From the NCBI GenBank assembly GCA_948875265.1, contig CAQRYF010000039.1:1-16675 (forward strand): a stretch of 16,675 nucleotides of DNA, given 5' to 3'. Below are positions 12,939 to 16,675 of this stretch, in pieces. Numbering within the stretch: the first letter of the stretch is position 1; each line of letters begins with the position of its first letter. This DNA is from an uncultured Clostridia bacterium. GTDB taxonomy: Bacteria; Bacillota; Clostridia; TANB77; CAG-508. The notes beneath the pieces were generated by a model. It had not been told where the DNA came from, did no database searches, and saw nothing but the letters and a program-made list of their open reading frames with translations. Position numbers and translations under genes: made by a program.

Positions 12939-12957
12939 AAAATAACTATATTGGAAG
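12939..12957. promoter_or_regulatory. shared dyad site A
   Basis: AAAATAACTATATTGGAAG, 60 nt upstream of the leftward 39-aa gene. It matches sites B (13233-13256) and C (13301-13322). Confidence 0.5.
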
Positions 12958-13019
12958 TTAGGTATTAACTTTGATTTCAATTGATATATCTATCTTACAA
13001 AATTCGACATAGTTCGACT

Positions 13020-13187
13020 TTATTTTAGTTTAGCAACTAAATCATCTATATACTCACTTGTTGGATCTATTTTATCACTTATCTCTGATTTTTTTCCTTC
13101 AATATATTCTAGTGCTTTTTGATATTCTTCTCTATTTAGATAATTAGCTATAGCATCTAACATCTCTACTATATCCTTGTTTTCCAT
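13020..13187 (-). CDS. 55-aa acidic helical protein, function unknown
   Basis: I use ATG 13187, which has GAGGTG upstream; an in-frame ATG further out lacks a site and would overlap the promoter. The protein is 55 aa, almost fully helix-forming (DIVEMLDAIANYLNREEYQK then ALEYIEGKKSEIS) with a conserved-looking end EYIDDLVAKLK. The size and charge would fit an antitoxin or a small regulator, but no family is recognised. The TATAAT at 13218-13223 and site B control it. Confidence 0.6.
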   Translation of the reverse strand: MENKDIVEMLDAIANYLNREEYQKALEYIEGKKSEISDKIDPTSEYIDDLVAKLK

Positions 13188-13217
13188 AATACACACCTCT
13201 TCTATCTTTATGAAAAT

Positions 13218-13256
13218 ATTATAACACAAATATCTACTTTGGAATATAGTTATTTT
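13218..13256 (-). promoter_or_regulatory. leftward promoter with shared dyad site B
   Basis: Read leftward, TATAAT at 13223-13218 with a 17-bp spacer to a poor -35 (TATTCC). Site B, read leftward AAAATAACTATATTCCAAAG, covers the -35 region, where a bound protein would block or modulate the promoter. Confidence 0.5.
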
Positions 13257-13300
13257 GAAATTAAGTCAAATTGCAAATAGTTAAAATTTTTTCTACTTTC

Positions 13301-13322
13301 TTCTAAAATAGTTATATTAGAA
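13301..13322. promoter_or_regulatory. shared dyad site C, in front of the XRE operon
   Basis: TTCTAAAATA-GT-TATATTAGAA, two 10-nt arms that match at 9 of 10 positions. It abuts the GGAGG of the XRE gene, a position suited to autoregulation. Confidence 0.55.
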
Positions 13323-13332
13323 GGAGGTGATT

Positions 13333-13551
13333 ATGATGATACAGATAAGAGTAAATGAATTATTAAAAAAACAAAAAAGAAGTAAATATTGGTTTGTAAA
13401 AAATATGGAAGGAGGTTATCAATCACTTAGTAGAATGATGAACAATGAAACTAATAGCATTCGATTTGATACACTTGAAAAAATGTGTGATTTATTTGAT
13501 TGTGAAATTGGAGAAATTATAGTTAGAAAGAAAGGAAAGAAGAAAAAATGA
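13333..13551 (+). CDS. XRE/Cro-type helix-turn-helix regulator (YozG-like)
   Basis: The product is about 72 aa. I prefer an ATG at 13333 or 13336, behind GGAGG, over an upstream GTG at 13327. IQIRVNELLKKQKRSKYWFV is followed by the recognition region SLSRMMNNETNSIRF and DTLEKMCDLFDCEIGEIIV, the typical layout of YozG-type small regulators. The tail is very basic (RKKGKKKK). Its stop overlaps the next ATG (ATGA), so it is coupled to the MutS-like gene, and it probably binds dyad site C. Confidence 0.8.
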   Translation: MMIQIRVNELLKKQKRSKYWFVKNMEGGYQSLSRMMNNETNSIRFDTLEKMCDLFDCEIGEIIVRKKGKKKK

Positions 13552-13928
13552 GTAAGCTTATTAAACAATATGAAGAACTAAAGAAGAGAGATTCAAATAA
13601 GGTTTATATTTTTCCTGTTGGTATTTTTTATAATATATTAAATGAAGATGCAAGAATAGTCTCAAATGCTATTGGTCTAAAACTTACAAATTTAAGCCCT
13701 GAAATAATAAAGTGTGGTTTTCCTATCTCCCAAAAAGAAAAATACTCTTTATTATTAAAAAATAACAATATAACATTTGAATTTGTATCTCCTACATCTT
13801 CAGATCAAAAAACTTCTTATTTAAATATTATTAAAAAGATACAAAATATAGATTTAAATAATACTACTTGCAAAGAAGCATTTGATATATTATACAATAT
13901 ACAGCAAAAGTTAAATAGTATGCAATAA
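13548..13928 (+). CDS. stand-alone MutS domain I-like protein
   Basis: The product is 126 aa. The core from 18 to 80 follows MutS domain I: KVYIFPVGIFYNILNEDARI corresponds to 'LLFRxGDFYExFxEDA', SNAIGLKLTNLS to 'xxLxIxLTxR', and IKCGFPISQKEKYSLLLKNN to 'xPMxGxPxHxxxxYLxxLxxxG'. The Phe of the mismatch-reading FYE triad is kept (F27), but the Glu is Asn (N29) and the G-D is G-I. The clamp, lever and ATPase domains are absent. MutS-I units also occur within large proteins of conjugative elements, so it could be a DNA-binding cargo protein. It is translated with the XRE gene and ends in a strong terminator. Remote homology; no direct function shown. Confidence 0.6.
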   Translation: MSKLIKQYEELKKRDSNKVYIFPVGIFYNILNEDARIVSNAIGLKLTNLSPEIIKCGFPISQKEKYSLLLKNNNITFEFVSPTSSDQKTSYLNIIKKIQNIDLNNTTCKEAFDILYNIQQKLNSMQ

Positions 13929-13953
13929 GAGGAGAGCATTTTCTCCTCTTATT
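13924..13953. terminator. bidirectional terminator between converging genes
   Basis: AATAAGAGGAGA (13924-13935) pairs over 12 bp with TCTCCTCTTATT (13942-13953) around GCATTT. It separates the rightward XRE/MutS-like operon from the leftward endolysin. Confidence 0.75.
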
Positions 13954-15133
13954 ATATTTTTAATACTTGTCCTGGATGAATAATATTTGGATTTGCTATT
14001 CCGTTTTTTCTCGCGATTTCTTGGTATGTAGTACCATACTTTGCAGCAATACCACTTAATGTATCTCCAGCTTTTACTATGTATGTTTTTGTGTTGTTTT
14101 GTGCAGTATTTGTGTTATTTGCTACATCTATTTTTAATACTTGTCCTGGATGAATAATATTTGGATTTGTTATTCCATTATCTGCTGCTATTTTTTGATA
14201 TGTAGTTCCAAATTTACTAGCAATGCCACTTAATGTGTCACCTGATTTTACTGTATATGTTGTGCTATTAGCATTATTTGAAGGTGTAGCACTAGGAGTT
14301 GTCTTTTCTTCTGGAATCTTTAATACTTGGCCCACATATATTATATATGGACTACTTATTCCATTAATATTTGCAATATCTTTCCAATTAACACCAAGAT
14401 TGCTTCCTATTTTTGATAAACAATCTCCACTTTTAACTGTGTATGTAGATGAGCCACTAGGGTTAGGTACTGGGGTAGAATCTGGTATAGGATTAGTGTT
14501 TCCATTTCTATTTAATACAAAATCTTTATATGCATAATTCATATCAAGTCTTCCGTTATAGCCATTCAATCTTCCATCTGATGTAAATTGCCATATACCA
14601 CAATTATTTGCATTTTCTCCATCTGGAGATGTTGCCATTCCCTTTTGTTTTCCATTTGATACTGGCCAATGAGCTACCCATTTATCAAATCTCGTTAAGC
14701 CTTTAAGTTGATTATTAAACCAACTTGAACTTGCATATACCATAGCATAATATCCAGCATTTTCAAAAGTTTCTCCTTCTACTGTACATATATCTTTTAA
14801 TAGTTGATTTGATGGCATTCCATATTTTCTTTTATATCCATCTGCATCTTCCATATCAATACATAAAAATGCAGGTTTTACTGAATAACTATTTGCTAAG
14901 TCTATCATCCTTTGTGCCTCTTCTTTTGCTTGTGCAGTATTTAATGCATATGAGTAAATATATAATCCATATGGTTTACCACATTCTATTGCTAATTTTA
15001 CATTTCTATCTACTTTGCTATCTTTTGATTTTCCTGCATAAGCTCTAAAAATAAAAAAATCTACTTGTGAAGAAAGTGCTTTTATATCAATATCACCTTG
15101 CCAAGCAGATATATCTGGTCCTTTATATGCCAT
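13952..15133 (-). CDS. endolysin: GH25 muramidase with three LysM repeats
   Basis: This 393-aa protein hydrolyses the glycan strands of peptidoglycan at lysis. The GH25 domain (residues 1-205) opens GPDISAWQGDIDI with D7, has the catalytic acidic pair in FLCIDMEDADG (D93, E95), and ends GIWQFTSDGRLNGYNGRLDM. A Pro/Ser-rich linker (about 210-230) leads to LysM units at 231-273, 293-335 and 351-393, each starting YTVKSGD/YIVKAGD and ending GQVLKI, for cell-wall binding. No signal peptide, so it needs the holin at 15315. The second and third LysM ends share a 48-nt block. The ribosome site GGAGGAGAAGAATA precedes ATG 15133, overlapping the stop of the 30-aa gene. Confidence 0.95.
   Translation of the reverse strand: MAYKGPDISAWQGDIDIKALSSQVDFFIFRAYAGKSKDSKVDRNVKLAIECGKPYGLYIYSYALNTAQAKEEAQRMIDLANSYSVKPAFLCIDMEDADGYKRKYGMPSNQLLKDICTVEGETFENAGYYAMVYASSSWFNNQLKGLTRFDKWVAHWPVSNGKQKGMATSPDGENANNCGIWQFTSDGRLNGYNGRLDMNYAYKDFVLNRNGNTNPIPDSTPVPNPSGSSTYTVKSGDCLSKIGSNLGVNWKDIANINGISSPYIIYVGQVLKIPEEKTTPSATPSNNANSTTYTVKSGDTLSGIASKFGTTYQKIAADNGITNPNIIHPGQVLKIDVANNTNTAQNNTKTYIVKAGDTLSGIAAKYGTTYQEIARKNGIANPNIIHPGQVLKI
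13955..14002. repeat. 48-nt direct repeat in the LysM region (copy 2 at 14129-14176)
   Basis: The two copies begin tatttttaatacttgtcctg and differ at one base. They encode the ends of the last two LysM units, showing a recent internal duplication. Confidence 0.8.
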
Positions 15134-15225
15134 TATTCTTCTCCTCCTTCCTCATAATTTCTTAAATCTTGTATGTTTTGACTTTCAATATCAAAAGCTT
15201 CAACATTTGCGTTTTCATCTTCCAT
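15133..15225 (-). CDS. 30-aa acidic peptide gene before the endolysin
   Basis: ATG 15225 follows AAGGAGG with 8 nt spacing. The frame runs to a TAA sharing one base with the endolysin ATG (TAATG). The peptide is very acidic (MEDENANVEAFDIESQ, ending YEEGGEE). Too short for a family call. Coupling suggests it helps to set endolysin translation. Confidence 0.65.
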   Translation of the reverse strand: MEDENANVEAFDIESQNIQDLRNYEEGGEE

Positions 15226-15251
15226 AGATAAAACCTCCTTATAAAAAAATT

Positions 15252-15286
15252 AATACTGGAAGATATTTTTATTTTCTTCCAGTATT
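15252..15286 (-). terminator. terminator/attenuator between holin and endolysin
   Basis: AATACTGGAAGA (15252-15263) and TCTTCCAGTATT (15275-15286) form a 12-bp stem. Read leftward it is followed by AATTTTTTT (15253-15243), a classic intrinsic terminator, yet the next start lies only about 20 nt on with no separate promoter visible. Confidence 0.7.
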
Positions 15287-15295
15287 TTGCAAATT

Positions 15296-15312
15296 CCGTA
15301 ATTTAGTTACGG
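15296..15312. repeat. 6-bp stem hairpin right after the holin
   Basis: CCGTAA-TTTAG-TTACGG, just behind the holin stop, with TTTTATT on its right-hand side. It is weaker than the 15252-15286 hairpin and might stabilise the mRNA end. Confidence 0.4.
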
Positions 15313-15314
15313 TT

Positions 15315-15575
15315 TTATTCTTTATTAGTTTTTGTAAGATCATAAGTTCCACCAGATGCCATTGCACCAATAATACAATAAATTATTGAAGTTAATAGAT
15401 CCGCTTCTGTAACTTTTAACATATAACAAATCATTCCTGCAATCATACCTATGATTGCATTTTGAATAGGTATATATTTGCTCTCTATCCAGTTAAATTT
15501 CTTTGCAATAATACCAAATATATATGTAACAATTCCCGCTACAACAGCCATTATCATTTCACTAGTTAATACCAT
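15315..15575 (-). CDS. phage holin
   Basis: This 86-aa protein has three hydrophobic segments: 7-24 (MIMAVVAGIVTYIFGIIAK region), 37-54 (QNAIIGMIAGMICYMLKV) and 60-73 (LLTSIIYCIIGAMA), with a short charged C-terminus (YDLTKTNKE). Size and layout fit small Gram-positive phage holins, which open the membrane to let the endolysin reach the wall. The start follows GGGAGG. It sits between the holin-adjacent protein and the endolysin cassette. Confidence 0.8.
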   Translation of the reverse strand: MVLTSEMIMAVVAGIVTYIFGIIAKKFNWIESKYIPIQNAIIGMIAGMICYMLKVTEADLLTSIIYCIIGAMASGGTYDLTKTNKE

Positions 15576-15591
15576 ATCTTTTACCTCCCTT

Positions 15592-15946
15592 CTATATTTT
15601 TTTATATTCTTCTTTTATGTACTCAAATTCACTATCAAGATATCCATTGTGCATATCTAATTCTTGGATTATTTCCTCATATTTATCGTGGAATACAAAT
15701 ATTGTTTCAAATTCTTGCCTTGTCTTTTTTATTCCGATTTCTTAAATCTCCAGCAAAATTCAAAATTTGGAATCTTAAATAGTCTTTTTCATTATTATCA
15801 ATTTTGTTAGATACTTTTTTTATCTCTGATTTGAATTCTTCTTTAATTTCTGTAAATTTGTTTACTTTTTTATTAGTATTTCTTGATATAAAAGCAACAA
15901 TAATCATTGCAAGTGCTCCAATAATTTCACATATTATTGTTACCAA
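15592..15946 (-). pseudogene. holin-adjacent membrane protein, split by a frameshift
   Basis: The first frame starts at TTG 15946 (GGAGG 8 nt upstream) and gives 79 aa: an N-terminal membrane segment (MVTIICEIIGALAMIIVAFI), a helical stretch (EIKEEFKSEIKKVSNKID) and FQILNFAGDLRNRNK, then stops at 15707. The other frame continues, without a start, as TRQEFETIFVFHDKYEEIIQ and NGYLDSEFEYIKEEYKKI to the stop at 15592. Removing one T from the run 15725-15730 joins them to 117 aa. This matches a phage family found before holins that has a membrane anchor, a coiled coil and a C-terminal 'F..I...HDKYE...NGYxDxE(F/Y)xYI' segment. Probably an accessory lysis factor. Confidence 0.6.
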
Positions 15947-15993
15947 TATGTTCCCCTCCTCTCTTGTAATTTTTTATAAAAACGCAAAAAAAC

Positions 15994-16021
15994 AGCGCTC
16001 TAAAATGCATTTTAAGGCGCT
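15994..16021. terminator. intrinsic terminator between XkdX and lysis genes
   Basis: AGCGCTCTAAAATG and CATTTTAAGGCGCT (15994-16021) pair at nearly all positions (one mismatch, one G-T). A- and T-runs on both sides give a terminator in either direction. Read leftward, it ends the tail genes and separates them from the lysis unit. Confidence 0.8.
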
Positions 16022-16064
16022 TTATTTTTTCATTAATATACTTTCATTACTTGATTTTTGAAGA

Positions 16065-16208
16065 TTAAGGTGTTTCGGTGTATTCTTCTCCAGTTATTTC
16101 TTTATACTCTTCTTGTGTTATCCATTTTCCAACAGCATTATATACTCTTGCTTGATTCCAAACTCCAGTATCATAATATCTTTTAACTTTTTCAAAATTC
16201 TTACTCAT
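16065..16208 (-). CDS. xkdX: XkdX-family small phage protein
   Basis: This 47-aa frame starts at ATG 16208, with GAGGAGGAAATGT upstream. SKNFEKVKRYYDTGVWNQAR and AVGKWITQEEYKEITGEEY match the family pattern 'F..VK.YYD.GLW....V..AV..GWIT.EEYKEITGE.Y'. XkdX proteins lie at the ends of phage tail or baseplate operons (PBSX-type). Function is unproven. The annotation is firm because almost the whole length matches. Confidence 0.9.
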   Translation of the reverse strand: MSKNFEKVKRYYDTGVWNQARVYNAVGKWITQEEYKEITGEEYTETP

Positions 16209-16210
16209 AA

Positions 16211-16540
16211 TTACATTTCCTCCTCCATATCAATATCAGTCATCATCGCTATATATTCTATGTCAGATTGCATTTTCAATTTGTCTAGTTCTTCTTGTGG
16301 TATTTCTCTTAAAACAAAATAATATCCATCTTCATAATGAGCAATTTGAACTAATTCCATATTATTGCATTCTTGTTTGAAGTTTTTTTCTTCAACTTTC
16401 CCTTCAAAAACAACCTTTGACAATTTTCCTTTGAAATCTTTCTCAGTTATTTTTGTTTCTGATATAAAATTATTACCATTTAATCCTAGGTCTTTAAGTT
16501 GTGTTCCATCAGCCAACGTAATTTTCCATGATTTTTCCAT
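16211..16540 (-). CDS. small protein from the end of the tail operon
   Basis: The product is 109 aa. SWKITLADGTQLKDLGLNGN opens a beta-rich first half, then NNFISETKITEKDFKGKLSK and MELVQIAHYEDGYYFVLREI. The end QSDIEYIAMMTDIDMEEEM is a feature I recognise from phage proteins located just before XkdX. The role is unknown; a structural or tail-tip part is likely. GGAGG precedes the start. Confidence 0.7.
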   Translation of the reverse strand: MEKSWKITLADGTQLKDLGLNGNNFISETKITEKDFKGKLSKVVFEGKVEEKNFKQECNNMELVQIAHYEDGYYFVLREIPQEELDKLKMQSDIEYIAMMTDIDMEEEM

Positions 16541-16675
16541 CCTGGTACCTCCTTAAATAAATCATAATATAATTGAGACATATTCGTTATTTGCTGCATT
16601 GACATATTTTTATAATTACTTGCCATCCAACCTTTGAAAATATTCTCTATTTCTTTATAAGTTAACCTATTATTA
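16486..16675 (-). CDS. partial gene at the right edge, unrecognised tail-operon protein
   Basis: A 63-codon frame entering from the right edge and stopping at 16486, so the beginning is missing. The readable part includes TYKEIENIFKGWMASNYKNM and FKEVPGWKNHGKLRWLMEHN. It overlaps the next gene by 55 nt, which is long; the matching pattern 'W...G.L.WL.E.N' suggests it is real. It is probably a tail or baseplate-linked protein. Confidence 0.5.
   Translation of the reverse strand, partial: NNRLTYKEIENIFKGWMASNYKNMSMQQITNMSQLYYDLFKEVPGWKNHGKLRWLMEHNLKT

Noticed and set aside
14223..14537. Rightward 104-codon frame
   Set aside because: Lies within the endolysin LysM/linker coding region on the other strand; no ribosome site or family pattern.

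Overview
The window is about three quarters A+T, uses the standard bacterial code with strong AGGAGG-type ribosome sites, and is packed with small overlapping genes. It reads as a temperate siphovirus-like phage genome from a low-GC Gram-positive host (Clostridia or a related gut Firmicute lineage). No gene looks like host chromosome.

Layout. Positions 1-9864 hold the leftward early region: a Cro-like gene, a DNA-binding gene, a replication initiator with built-in 12-bp repeats (probable origin), and a long train of small genes. Recognisable among these are a RusA resolvase, an HNH endonuclease, an MmcB-like nuclease, an ASCH protein and a membrane protein carrying a ParB/sulfiredoxin-like domain. 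The train ends in a RinA/ArpU-type late regulator that runs off the left edge. Positions 9865-10036 are the divergent genetic switch, with consensus promoters in both directions and repeated TTAGGTTTTCCTAA operators. Rightward genes follow: an S24-type repressor, a zinc-ribbon membrane protein and a tyrosine integrase. Positions 12447-12758 are non-coding and hold an integrase-type hairpin, 11-bp direct repeats and an inverted repeat, which I read as the candidate attP.

Positions 12759-13928 form an accessory island. It has two tiny leftward genes and a rightward two-gene operon of an XRE regulator and a stand-alone protein resembling MutS domain I. A shared dyad element lies upstream of all three transcription units. 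Positions 13952-16675 hold the leftward end of the late region: an unrecognised partial gene, a small conserved gene, XkdX, a holin-adjacent membrane protein, the holin, a 30-aa acidic peptide and a GH25-LysM endolysin.

Because lysis genes, candidate attP, integrase, repressor and early genes are contiguous, the molecule is probably in the circular or circularly permuted phage form, not integrated. Four genes (replication initiator, a small early gene, integrase, holin-adjacent gene) are each split by a single-base frameshift, three of them explainable at short A/T runs. This suggests either long-read homopolymer errors or a decaying, integration-defective phage; the sequence alone cannot decide.
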